Origin: Flavipsychrobacter sp.
Lineage (GTDB): Bacteria; Bacteroidota; Bacteroidia; Chitinophagales; Chitinophagaceae
Assembly (NCBI GenBank): GCA_021156265.1
Contig: JAJNBR010000022.1
Location: 1-21,023, forward strand
Direction: 5' to 3'
DNA length: 21,023 nt
The first letter of the stretch is position 1; every line of letters starts with the position of its first letter. A program made the translations under genes and the position numbers. Below are positions 13,501 through 21,023 of the stretch, piece by piece. The notes under the pieces were generated by a model. The model was not told the DNA's origin and did not search any database. It saw only the letters and a program-made list of their open reading frames with translations.

Positions 13501-16500
13501 TTGAATTTCCGCCTCGTATTATTATATTTTATTGCCTGTTTGTTTGTCCTGTCAGGTAGCTTTAGTGCCTATGCGCAGAAGGTGAATACAGATAGCCTGA
13601 CCCGTGCGCGCCAGCATATACTCGACTCCATGCGCACGGCGCAGAAACACAGGCTGGACAGTACCCGGCTTGCCCGCCAGCGCTTCACTGACAGCATCAA
13701 GATAGTTCGCGAACGCAGGGCCGACAGCCTGGAGCGCGTGAGGAAGTATCGCGAAAGCAGGAAGTACCGGGACAGTGTGGCCAAAGTGAAGCAAAGGAGG
13801 ATAGATTCTATACACGACGTTCGCACTGCGCAGTTTGAAGCCCAAAGAGCAGCAAGACAAAGAGTGACCGACAGCACCATTGCCGCCCGCAAAGCTGTGA
13901 CCGATGCTCTCAGGTCGAAGCAGCAAAAGAGAACGGATAGCATGGCTGCGATAAGAAAATACCGCGAAAGCAAACGTTACCAGGACAGTACAGCCCTTGC
14001 CCGCCAGCATCGCATGGATAGCATAAAACTTGTTCGCAAAGCGTTTAACGACAGCGTGGCTGCTGTGCGGAAAGCGCAAAGTGACAGCTTATCTGCTATC
14101 CGTACCGCCGCAGCGGATAGTGCAACGGCCTTCCGTGAGAAACGGATGGATAGTATTAAGAATGTCAGAAAGCTAAAAGCCGATAGCCTGGCAAAAAACA
14201 AAGAACGCCGGCAGAAAAACCAGGAGGCGAGGGTAAAGGATAAGGAAGAAAAGATGAAGCTTGCTTTTGAGCTGAAGCTGAAAAAGAAGCGTGAGGCATG
14301 GAGCAACGATAAAATGCTGAAGAAGCGCTGGAGTGTGCCAAGGCGGGCGCTGCAGAATACATTTACACACTACAATTATTATTTCAACGCCGATAAAAAA
14401 ATGGACGAAGCGCTGGAGAATATGCAGCGTATGCGACGGGAAAACTTTGATTCTACCCTGGCATTATTTCCCTTTGACCCCGACCGGGATTCGGCGGCCC
14501 TTTCGGCTGATATGGACAGCATCATCCAGAAAGCGTCTGTGGGCATACAGATCCATGACCCGCGTACGAAATGGGGCGATGATCTTTACCTGCTGCTGGG
14601 CCAGTCGTACTATTATAAAGGAAAATACGAGGAAGCGTCTACATCGTTCCGGTATATCGTATACCTGAGCGAGCAGAATAAAAAGAAGAACAGGAATGCA
14701 TCAACACGCAGCGCATCGAAGAAGGTGCAGCCGCGTTCGGCGGGCAAAACCGGCACGACCACATCGATAGCGGAGGCAGACGACCAGGGTATGCTCGATT
14801 TCCTGAAACACCGTTCTGTGCATAATGAAGCCCTGCTTTGGCTGGCTCGTACTTTTACAGAGGCCAACCAACCGGGTAATGCCGAGTCTGTGCTGGACCT
14901 GCTGGAGACAGACCCGAACATGCCGCAATCGCTCAAAGGCCGACTGGCTGTTGAAAAAGCTTATGTTGCCCTGAATGAGGGAGATTATAAGGCGGCCAGC
15001 GATCAGCTAGCCATCGTATCGAACGACAGGGACCTGCCATCCTGGATACGGCAGCGTGCTTCATACCTGAACGGACAACTGTACCAGGAACGTGGCGATT
15101 ATACCGCCTCTGCCAAATCGTTTGAAAAAGTACTGGACCTGCAGCCAAAGATCGATATGGATTTTTACGCGCGTAAAAATCTTGCATATAGCCTCATGAT
15201 GGCCGGCGGCGACCAGGAAGAAGCAGTTGCTTCACTGAAGCGCGTGTTGAAGGATGGTAAATATGTGCCTTATTACGAGCAGGTGTATTACGTGATGGGT
15301 CGCCTCGCTGCAAACAGCGGCAAACCAGACGAAGCGGTCACCTACCTGCGCAAGGGTCTCGAGGCGCCAAAATCGACCAGGAAACAAAAAGCGCTTTCTT
15401 ACGCAGCCCTCGGCAATGTGTATTACGATATGCGCAATTATGTTGCTTCAAAAAATGCTTACGACAGCGCTGTGGCGATGGGCAACGGTGTTTATGACAG
15501 CCTGATCACCCTTGCTGCAAGGCGTGGCATGGCGCTGGGCAATGTATCGGGACCCCTTTCTACCATCAGGGTACAGGATAGCTTGCTGACACTTGCATCG
15601 CTGAGCGAAAAAGAGCAGTATGCTGCCATACGTAAATATATCCGCTACCTGGAGAACCAGAAGGCAGATAGCGCGTTCAATGCTGAGAACAGAGGCCTGA
15701 ACGCAGCTTTGCAGAATGAAAGCTTTGGTCCTGATGGAGGCGCTGGTGGCGGACTTAATAACTGGTATTTTGCGAATGCTAGTTTAATGCAGCAAGGCAA
15801 TAATGAATTTAAACGCAAATGGGGTGGACGTCCGCTGGTGGATAACTGGCGACGCGGCGCAGCATTGAGCATGGTAAGTAAAGAGAACCTGGGAGCCGTT
15901 GATGAGGAAGAATCGTCGGACCTGGATGAGAACGGCTTGCCAACAGAACAGAGCCTGATCGCAGCTATTCCTAACAGCAAAGAACGCCAGGAGCAGGCGC
16001 GAACTAAAGTAAGACGCGCTTATGTTGATCTTGCGGATGCATACATAAAACAGCTGGAAGATTATCCGCCGGCCATCAGCACGCTTGATACGCTTGACAA
16101 ACGATTCCCGGCGCATGAACACAAAGCTGAGGTGTTATACCTTCGTTACCTGGTGGCTTTAAGGCAAAACAAACTGTCTGAAGCGCAGAAATACACGAGC
16201 CTGATACTTTCGCAATATGGCGACAGCAAATGGGCAAAACTGATTCGTCCTACAGAGGATGGAGAAGGCTTGCAGGCTACGACGAGTATGCCGGTAGCTT
16301 CGTTTTACGACGAAACCTACAGCATGCTGTTGCAGCGCCAATATCCCGAAGTGTTGCAGAAAGTACGCGAGGGTCAGCGGATGTATACTGACCAGCGCTA
16401 CCTGAACAGGTTCCGCATTATGGAGGCTATCGCTTCCGTCGGCGTCAATGACTTTGGCCACGCGGATACACTGGTGACAGATTTTCTCAGCAAAAATCCT

Positions 16501-17100
16501 ACAGATTCGCTGCGTGCCTGGGCTGATGCCGTATTGCAATATATTAAGCGCAACAAGCCCGAGACGCCCAAAACAGCGGCTACCAACACCCAGTTGCCCG
16601 GCAAATTGATGTCACCCCAGGGCGCTGCCGCGGGCGATGTACCTGCAAGCGATCCCGGTGCGGCTAAGCCGCCAGTGCCTGCGGCTGGTGATGTAAACCT
16701 CACCCCGCCACGACCTGTTGAAGCGCCACCAGCTAATTTTATGTACAATCCGTCGGATGAGCATTACGTCGTGTTTGCCTTCAAGACCATGGAGCAACGG
16801 GCTATGGGAGTGAAAGCGGCAATGAGCGACTTCAATACTTTTAAATTTGGCAAGCTGGGACTGGACTCAAAGTCGGAAATGCTGGGTCCCGACCTGGGAT
16901 TTGTGGTGACGCGTAAATTCCAGAATGCAGGGCAGGCGAAGATATATCTCAACAGCCTGCGCAGTACAGCCCAGGTTTTCAGGGAATACAAAGCTGACGA
17001 GTACCATTTGCTGATGATATCGGCGAAGAACTATCTTAAGGTAGCAGCAGATAAGACTTTACAACCATACCTGCAGTTTTACAAGACCAATTATAAATAG
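13501..17100 (+). CDS. PorW/SprE-like TPR protein with N-terminal hendecad repeats (type IX secretion/gliding)
   Basis: 1199 residues. The TTG at 13501 is chosen because it opens a good signal peptide (MNFRLVLLYFIACLFVLSGS, cut near AYAQ); a TTG at 13441 would put 20 polar residues before it. There is no lipobox Cys. Residues 31-238 form a highly charged 11-residue repeat (D-S-x3-x-R-x4), followed by a basic stretch to about 290. The FTHYNYYFNADKKMDEALENMQRMRRENFD block and the TPR motifs from about 356 on (WGDDLYLLLGQSYYYKGKYEEASTSF, then others near 441, 488, 519, 596 and 631) resemble PorW/SprE, a periplasmic component linking the type IX secretion machinery. A Pro/Ala-rich linker (about 1020-1080) precedes a C-terminal domain (1081-1199). 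No other T9SS gene is in the window. A terminator follows at once. Confidence 0.65.
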   Translation: MNFRLVLLYFIACLFVLSGSFSAYAQKVNTDSLTRARQHILDSMRTAQKHRLDSTRLARQRFTDSIKIVRERRADSLERVRKYRESRKYRDSVAKVKQRRIDSIHDVRTAQFEAQRAARQRVTDSTIAARKAVTDALRSKQQKRTDSMAAIRKYRESKRYQDSTALARQHRMDSIKLVRKAFNDSVAAVRKAQSDSLSAIRTAAADSATAFREKRMDSIKNVRKLKADSLAKNKERRQKNQEARVKDKEEKMKLAFELKLKKKREAWSNDKMLKKRWSVPRRALQNTFTHYNYYFNADKKMDEALENMQRMRRENFDSTLALFPFDPDRDSAALSADMDSIIQKASVGIQIHDPRTKWGDDLYLLLGQSYYYKGKYEEASTSFRYIVYLSEQNKKKNRNASTRSASKKVQPRSAGKTGTTTSIAEADDQGMLDFLKHRSVHNEALLWLARTFTEANQPGNAESVLDLLETDPNMPQSLKGRLAVEKAYVALNEGDYKAASDQLAIVSNDRDLPSWIRQRASYLNGQLYQERGDYTASAKSFEKVLDLQPKIDMDFYARKNLAYSLMMAGGDQEEAVASLKRVLKDGKYVPYYEQVYYVMGRLAANSGKPDEAVTYLRKGLEAPKSTRKQKALSYAALGNVYYDMRNYVASKNAYDSAVAMGNGVYDSLITLAARRGMALGNVSGPLSTIRVQDSLLTLASLSEKEQYAAIRKYIRYLENQKADSAFNAENRGLNAALQNESFGPDGGAGGGLNNWYFANASLMQQGNNEFKRKWGGRPLVDNWRRGAALSMVSKENLGAVDEEESSDLDENGLPTEQSLIAAIPNSKERQEQARTKVRRAYVDLADAYIKQLEDYPPAISTLDTLDKRFPAHEHKAEVLYLRYLVALRQNKLSEAQKYTSLILSQYGDSKWAKLIRPTEDGEGLQATTSMPVASFYDETYSMLLQRQYPEVLQKVREGQRMYTDQRYLNRFRIMEAIASVGVNDFGHADTLVTDFLSKNPTDSLRAWADAVLQYIKRNKPETPKTAATNTQLPGKLMSPQGAAAGDVPASDPGAAKPPVPAAGDVNLTPPRPVEAPPANFMYNPSDEHYVVFAFKTMEQRAMGVKAAMSDFNTFKFGKLGLDSKSEMLGPDLGFVVTRKFQNAGQAKIYLNSLRSTAQVFREYKADEYHLLMISAKNYLKVAADKTLQPYLQFYKTNYK
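13591..14214 (+). repeat. 33-bp imperfect tandem repeats encoding an 11-residue (hendecad) array
   Basis: Starting at D31 of the PorW/SprE-like protein, Asp-Ser recurs every 11 residues: 31, 42, 53, 64, 75, then 91 and 102, then 124, 135 (Asp-Ala), 146, then 162, 173, 184, 195, 206, 217 and 228. Two units are 16 long (75-90 and 146-161, both containing RKYRES) and one is 22 with the middle Asp-Ser lost. Eleven residues in three helical turns is the period of right-handed coiled coils. Confidence 0.85.
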
Positions 17101-17120
17101 CAGGCCGGTAATGATAATAT

Positions 17121-17155
17121 ATAAGCTGTTGACGAAGGTTGGCAGCTTATTTTTG
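17121..17155 (+). terminator. Intrinsic terminator after the PorW/SprE-like gene
   Basis: ATAAGCTG (17121-17128) pairs with CAGCTTAT (17143-17150). Two G-T pairs can extend the stem to 10 bp. A T-rich tract TTTTTGTTT follows. It begins 20 nt after the stop codon and separates this gene from the rel gene 57 nt further on. Confidence 0.8.
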
Positions 17156-17211
17156 TTTAAGATTTCGTTATGTGGTCATACGACCGGAATTTCGTAAATT
17201 AGGTAGTAACG

Positions 17212-18825
17212 ATGGATGCGATAGTTAAGAAGACATACAATAAAGACGAAGAAGAGGAGAAAAAACTCATTCTGCGCGAGTACAGGGCGTTGCTTCGTGC
17301 GTTAAAACAACGCCTCAAAAAAGGAGATAAGGCGATGCTTCGGCGTGCGTTTGAAATATCGGTAGATGCGCACCGCGATATGAGGCGTAAGTCGGGGGAG
17401 CCATACATTCTCCATCCGCTTGCAGTTTCCCGCATCGTAGTTGAAGAAGTAGGTCTTGGCGTTACATCGGCGATATGTGCTTTGCTGCACGATGTGGTGG
17501 AAGACACCGAGATCACACTGGAAGACATCACCCAGGAGTTTGGCGCCAGCTATGCCAAGATCATTGACGGCCTTACTAAGATATCCAACGTTGTAGACCT
17601 GAAGGCGGATACTACTGTGCAGGCTGAAAACTTCAGGAAAATATTGCTGACCCTGGCGGACGATCCGCGCGTGATATTGATAAAAATAGCCGACAGGTTG
17701 CATAACATGCGCACGCTGGAAAGCATGAGTCGCGAAAAGCAGCTTAAAATATCGTCGGAAACAACCTATATCTATTCACCGCTGGCGCATAGGATGGGTT
17801 TGTACGAGGTCAAATCTGAGCTGGAAGACCTGGCGCTGAAGTACACACAACCAGAAGTGTATATGGAGATCGCGACGGGTTTGAAAGAAACCAAACGTGA
17901 CCGTACCAAATATATTAACGAGTTCATTAAGCCAATAAAGGACGAGCTGGGGCAGGGTGGTTTTGATTTTACTATTTACGGCCGGCCTAAAGCAATACAC
18001 TCCATCTGGAACAAGATGCGCACCAAGCATGTGGCCTTCGAGGAAGTGTATGACTTGTTTGCGATTCGCATAATTCTTGATTCTCCACAGGAACGCGAAA
18101 AAGAAGATTGCTGGAAGGTTTACTCTGTTGTGACCAACTTCTATAAGCCCAGTCCTGAACGTCTGCGCGACTGGATCAGTGTACCGAAAGGTAACGGCTA
18201 CGAGGCACTGCATACTACTGTGATGGGGCCGGGTGGCCGTTGGGTGGAGGTGCAGATACGCTCGTCGCGTATGAATGAGATAGCCGAGAAAGGTCTTGCT
18301 GCACACTGGAAGTATAAAGAAGGCGGGACCTCGCAACAGGAGAGCAAACTCGATGCCTGGCTGCAGCACCTGCGCGATATATTGAGCAGTCCTGATACAG
18401 ATACATTGGACTTCCTGCAGGATTTCAAGCTCGATCTTTTTACGGAAGAGATCTATATCTATACACCGAAGGGAGATATGCGTGTGTTGCCGAAAGGCGC
18501 CACTGCGCTTGATTTTGCATTTGATATACACTCAGAGCTGGGTGCGCGTTGCATAGGAGCGAAAGTGAACTACAGGCTTGTGCCGCTGAGCCATGAGTTG
18601 AAAAGCGGTGACCAGGTGGAGATCATCACTTCGATGAAACAAAAGCCGTCGGAAGATTGGCTTACGTTTGTCACTACAGCTAAGGCCAAGTCGCGTATCA
18701 AGTATTATCTGAAAGAAGAAAAGCGCAAGATCGCCGACGATGGCAAATATATGCTGCAACGCAAGCTGGATCATATGGGAGTGCCGATGTCGCCGCACAA
18801 CCTGAACGAGCTTGCCCAGTTCTAA
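17212..18825 (+). CDS. RelA/SpoT (p)ppGpp synthetase/hydrolase, N-terminal part of a split gene
   Basis: 537 residues carrying the enzymatic half of a long RelA/SpoT protein, which makes and degrades the alarmone (p)ppGpp. The HD hydrolase domain is intact: H54, HDVVED at 93-98 and D161 in IKIADRLHNMRTL. The synthetase domain has GRPKAIHSIWNKM at 257-269, YDLFAIRII at 280-288, RLRD at 317-320 (Arg in place of Lys in the RxKD motif of bifunctional enzymes) and NGYEALHTTV at 328-337. The TGS domain spans about 412-475. The frame then stops at TAA 18823-18825, just after NLNELAQF, inside the helical domain. The rest of the protein continues in the next frame (18812-19354). Family members of this architecture are usually about 730-750 residues in one chain. 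The halves are either a disrupted gene or an unusual two-gene form. Confidence 0.92.
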   Translation: MDAIVKKTYNKDEEEEKKLILREYRALLRALKQRLKKGDKAMLRRAFEISVDAHRDMRRKSGEPYILHPLAVSRIVVEEVGLGVTSAICALLHDVVEDTEITLEDITQEFGASYAKIIDGLTKISNVVDLKADTTVQAENFRKILLTLADDPRVILIKIADRLHNMRTLESMSREKQLKISSETTYIYSPLAHRMGLYEVKSELEDLALKYTQPEVYMEIATGLKETKRDRTKYINEFIKPIKDELGQGGFDFTIYGRPKAIHSIWNKMRTKHVAFEEVYDLFAIRIILDSPQEREKEDCWKVYSVVTNFYKPSPERLRDWISVPKGNGYEALHTTVMGPGGRWVEVQIRSSRMNEIAEKGLAAHWKYKEGGTSQQESKLDAWLQHLRDILSSPDTDTLDFLQDFKLDLFTEEIYIYTPKGDMRVLPKGATALDFAFDIHSELGARCIGAKVNYRLVPLSHELKSGDQVEIITSMKQKPSEDWLTFVTTAKAKSRIKYYLKEEKRKIADDGKYMLQRKLDHMGVPMSPHNLNELAQF

Positions 18826-19354
18826 AGAAGTGAAACTGGAAACCAAAAACCTGGTATCCGAAGAAGCCACCAAAACAAAATCGACTAAGCAAGCCGAGCT
18901 TATCATTTTTGGCGAAAGCTCTGATAAAATATTGTACAAGCTGGCGCAGTGTTGCCAGCCGATACCGGGCGATGATGTATTTGGTTTCATTACCTCAGGT
19001 GAAGGTCTGAAGATACACCGGACCGACTGTCCGAACGCGGCACAACTGCTGGCGCATTATGGCCACAGGGTAGTGAAGACCAAATGGGCAAAAAATAAGG
19101 AGATTTCTTTCCTCAGCGGTGTACGCCTGGTTGGTTTGGACGACGTTGGTGTGATACAGAAGATCACCAATATCATATCTAGTGAATTGAAAATGAATAT
19201 GCGATCGATTAGCATCGACAGCAGCGACGGTATTTTTGATGGTACGATAATGGTGTATGTGCATGATAGAGACGAACTTGACAATCTCTGCCAGCGTCTT
19301 GCAACCATAGAAGGGATCAACAAGGTAGAACGTCTCGAAGCACAGGAAGAATAA
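18812..19354 (+). CDS. RelA/SpoT C-terminal regulatory part (zinc-finger/RIS and ACT), split from the enzymatic part
   Basis: 180 residues if begun at TTG 18812; a GTG at 18830, 5 nt after the upstream stop, is the alternative. It contains ELIIFGESSDKILYKLAQCCQPIPGDDVFGFIT, with the conserved Cys pair, HRTDCPNAAQLL and a C-terminal ACT domain (about 103-175, VRLVGLDDVGVIQKITNIISS). This is the ribosome-sensing/regulatory end of a RelA/SpoT protein and is missing from the 17212-18825 product. The shift between the frames is +1. The helical segment that should join QF to the Lys/Glu-rich linker (a TSLDLYY-like block followed by IDLK-like sequence, perhaps 20 or more residues) is absent. A deletion whose length is not a multiple of three therefore fits better than a single-base error. 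It may be untranslated, or translated by re-initiation. Confidence 0.85.
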   Translation: MPSSKEVKLETKNLVSEEATKTKSTKQAELIIFGESSDKILYKLAQCCQPIPGDDVFGFITSGEGLKIHRTDCPNAAQLLAHYGHRVVKTKWAKNKEISFLSGVRLVGLDDVGVIQKITNIISSELKMNMRSISIDSSDGIFDGTIMVYVHDRDELDNLCQRLATIEGINKVERLEAQEE

Positions 19355-19386
19355 CTATTTGTTTTACAATTACATACTTACATATC

Positions 19387-20937
19387 GTGCAACCAGCACC
19401 CGCTAATATTTCCACTAATAAGTCTTCACAAAAGACTTCTAAAGATCTTTATGCTACCTACCAGGACATACTCCAGAAAGCCGCCGACCTGCAATACGCC
19501 TCGGCTGTTTTAGGATGGGACCAGGAAGTGTATATGCCGCAGAAAGGCTTCCCGTACCGTGGCCGCCAGCTGGCTACAATGGCTGCTCTTGCCCACGAAA
19601 TGGTAACGAATCCACAATATGGAAATGTACTGCACGAGTTGTCGCAAAGGGGAGATCTTACCGATGTAGAACAGCAAAATGTTCGGCTGAGCCTGGAGGA
19701 TTATGAAAAGAATAAAAAGCTGCCTCACGAGTTTGTTGAGCAACTGACGCAGCAGACAAGCGCCAGCCTGAACGCATGGATACAGGCGCGTGGCGAAAAC
19801 AAGTATTCGGTTTATGCTGCCCAGCTGGAAAAAATGATCGCGCTGAAAAAGCAGCAGGCTGATCTGTACGGCTATAAAGGGCATCCTTATAACGCCCTGC
19901 TGGACGATTATGAAAAAGGAATTACAGTAGCTATCCTTGACCCGATATTCGAGACGGTAAAAGCTGAGTTGCCGCCATTCTTACAGCAGGTAGTAAAAGC
20001 AAAACAAGTAGATAGCGAATTCCTGCACCAGCATTTCCCAAAACAGCAGCAGTGGGATTTTTCTATTGAGGTGCTGAAAGCGATGGGTTATGATTTTGAT
20101 GCAGGCAGGCAGGATCTATCAGAGCATCCTTTCACGACATCGTTTGCGCCGACAGATGTGCGGGTCACGACAAGGGTGGATGAAGATAATTATACATCTC
20201 TGCTGTGGAGCAGTATACATGAAGGCGGTCATGCCCTGTATGAGCAAAGCCTTCCCGAAACACAATACGGTATGCCACTTGGTTCGCCGGCATCACTCTC
20301 CATTCACGAGTCCCAATCGAGGTTGTGGGAGAACTGTGTAGGACGCAGCCTGCCTTTCTGGAAGCATTTTTATCCCAGGCTGCAACAGTACTTCCCTGAA
20401 AGCCTGAACGGTGTTTCGATGGAGGCTTTTTATAGGGGCATCAATAAAGTGCAGCCTTCGCTGATACGCACTGAGGCTGATGAGATGACATACCATTTTC
20501 ATGTGCTGATACGTTATGAAATTGAAAAAGCCCTGCTGAGCAATGAACTTAATCCGAAAGATCTGCCGGGTGCATGGAGTGAGATGTACAAAAAGTACCT
20601 GGGTGTAACGCCACCCGATGACAAAACCGGTGTGCTACAGGATGTACACTGGGCACATGGCAGCTTTGGTTACTTCCCGACTTATTCGCTGGGTAGTTTT
20701 TATGCGGCGCAGTTCTTTGAACAGGCACAACAAGAAAACAGTAACTTGATAAATGAAATTCAAAGTGGCCAGTATGGCAACCTGCTGCACTGGCTCAGTG
20801 ATAAGATACATATACATGGCCGTCGTTATCGTTCGGAAGAACTATGCAGCCTGGTAACAGGCAAAGGGCTCGATTTCTCTTCTTTCATGCGGTACATAAG
20901 CCATAAATATGCTGGGGTCTATGAGCTAAAAACGTGA
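19387..20937 (+). CDS. Carboxypeptidase M32 (Taq family)
   Basis: 516 residues, cytoplasmic, with no signal. M32 metallocarboxypeptidases remove C-terminal residues of broad specificity. Every family signature is present: SSIHEGGHALYEQ with HExxH at 278-282, GMPLGSPASLSIHESQSR with the third ligand E308, LIRTEADEMTYHFHVLIRYEIE (359-380) and GVLQDVHWAHGSFGYFPTYSLG (415-436). The start is GTG at 19387; no in-frame ATG occurs before residue 50, which would cut into the YASAVLGWDQEVYMP region. It lies 32 nt after the rel C-terminal frame on the same strand and could share its transcript. A short frame follows at 20941, only 3 nt after its stop. Confidence 0.96.
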   Translation: MQPAPANISTNKSSQKTSKDLYATYQDILQKAADLQYASAVLGWDQEVYMPQKGFPYRGRQLATMAALAHEMVTNPQYGNVLHELSQRGDLTDVEQQNVRLSLEDYEKNKKLPHEFVEQLTQQTSASLNAWIQARGENKYSVYAAQLEKMIALKKQQADLYGYKGHPYNALLDDYEKGITVAILDPIFETVKAELPPFLQQVVKAKQVDSEFLHQHFPKQQQWDFSIEVLKAMGYDFDAGRQDLSEHPFTTSFAPTDVRVTTRVDEDNYTSLLWSSIHEGGHALYEQSLPETQYGMPLGSPASLSIHESQSRLWENCVGRSLPFWKHFYPRLQQYFPESLNGVSMEAFYRGINKVQPSLIRTEADEMTYHFHVLIRYEIEKALLSNELNPKDLPGAWSEMYKKYLGVTPPDDKTGVLQDVHWAHGSFGYFPTYSLGSFYAAQFFEQAQQENSNLINEIQSGQYGNLLHWLSDKIHIHGRRYRSEELCSLVTGKGLDFSSFMRYISHKYAGVYELKT

Positions 20938-20940
20938 TGT

Positions 20941-21023
20941 ATGCAACTTGTTCGCTACAATGAACCGCTCGAAAATGATGAGCTAGCCTTTTTGGTAAAA
21001 AAAGAGCGAAATGAGCGAGGCCA
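20941..21023 (+). CDS. Start of a new gene, possibly an ECF sigma factor (cut by window end)
   Basis: An ATG 3 nt after the M32 stop opens a frame that stays open to the window edge, giving 27 codons (MQLVRYNEPLENDELAFLVK then KERNERG). The pattern of an acidic N terminus, then DELAFLVKKERNERG, resembles the first helix of sigma-70 region 2 in ECF sigma factors, but 27 residues are too few to decide. The close spacing suggests it is co-transcribed with the M32 gene. Confidence 0.35.
   Translation, partial: MQLVRYNEPLENDELAFLVKKERNERG

Noticed and set aside
17776..18531. Minus-strand frame of 251 codons opposite rel
   Set aside because: Antisense shadow; the opposite strand carries intact synthetase and TGS motifs.
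18800..18835. Programmed +1 frameshift joining the two rel frames
   Set aside because: The stop is preceded by TTC; a Phe tRNA shifted by +1 would face TCT and mispair, and no shift-prone CTT or CCC-T site or RNA element is seen there. The missing helical block also argues for a deletion.

Overview
The window looks like chromosomal DNA of a Bacteroidota bacterium, most likely Chitinophagaceae or a close relative. Four things point there. One is a PorW/SprE-like type IX secretion/gliding TPR protein. Others are a carboxypeptidase-regulatory-like fold joined to a YfbK-type vWA protein and a DUF1573 protein. A DUF4846 lipoprotein and the general absence of Shine-Dalgarno sequences agree; several genes instead have TAnnTTTG-like -7 boxes upstream. 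The assignment rests on protein families recognised by eye, not on a database search.

Layout. (1) Bases 1-5290, all minus strand: a DPP IV-type S9 peptidase running off the left edge, dapB (lysine/peptidoglycan precursor synthesis), a UbiA-family prenyltransferase, a DUF1573 protein and pepT. DUF1573, ubiA and dapB are tightly packed (4-nt overlap, then a 1-nt gap). (2) Bases 5380-7652, a short accessory-looking stretch: an orphan terminase-small-subunit-like gene (minus), a DUF4846 lipoprotein (plus) and an FRG-domain protein (plus). It ends at a bidirectional terminator whose hairpin contains the FRG stop codon. (3) Bases 7682-13178, minus: a secreted vWA protein, then a unit running AtpZ-like, AtpI-like membrane protein, SprT-like metalloprotein, M13 metalloendopeptidase, closed by a strong intrinsic terminator. 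(4) Bases 13179-13500: a 322-bp gene-free divergent spacer with a dyad, a terminator-like hairpin and a -7 box. (5) Bases 13501-20937, plus: the PorW/SprE-like protein with an 11-residue repeat domain, a RelA/SpoT (p)ppGpp enzyme split into two reading frames, an M32 carboxypeptidase, and the first codons of another gene, possibly an ECF sigma factor.

Three of the enzymes are peptidases that work on peptides or oligopeptides (DPP IV, PepT, M32) and a fourth is the M13 lipoprotein endopeptidase. This fits a protein-degrading lifestyle, but they are not in one operon. The most unusual items are the disrupted rel gene, the hendecad repeat domain of the PorW-like protein, the orphan terminase-like gene with a short motif repeated around pepT, and the FRG gene whose 3' end is built into its terminator. 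No CRISPR array, rRNA, tRNA, complete insertion sequence or obvious complete defence operon was found.
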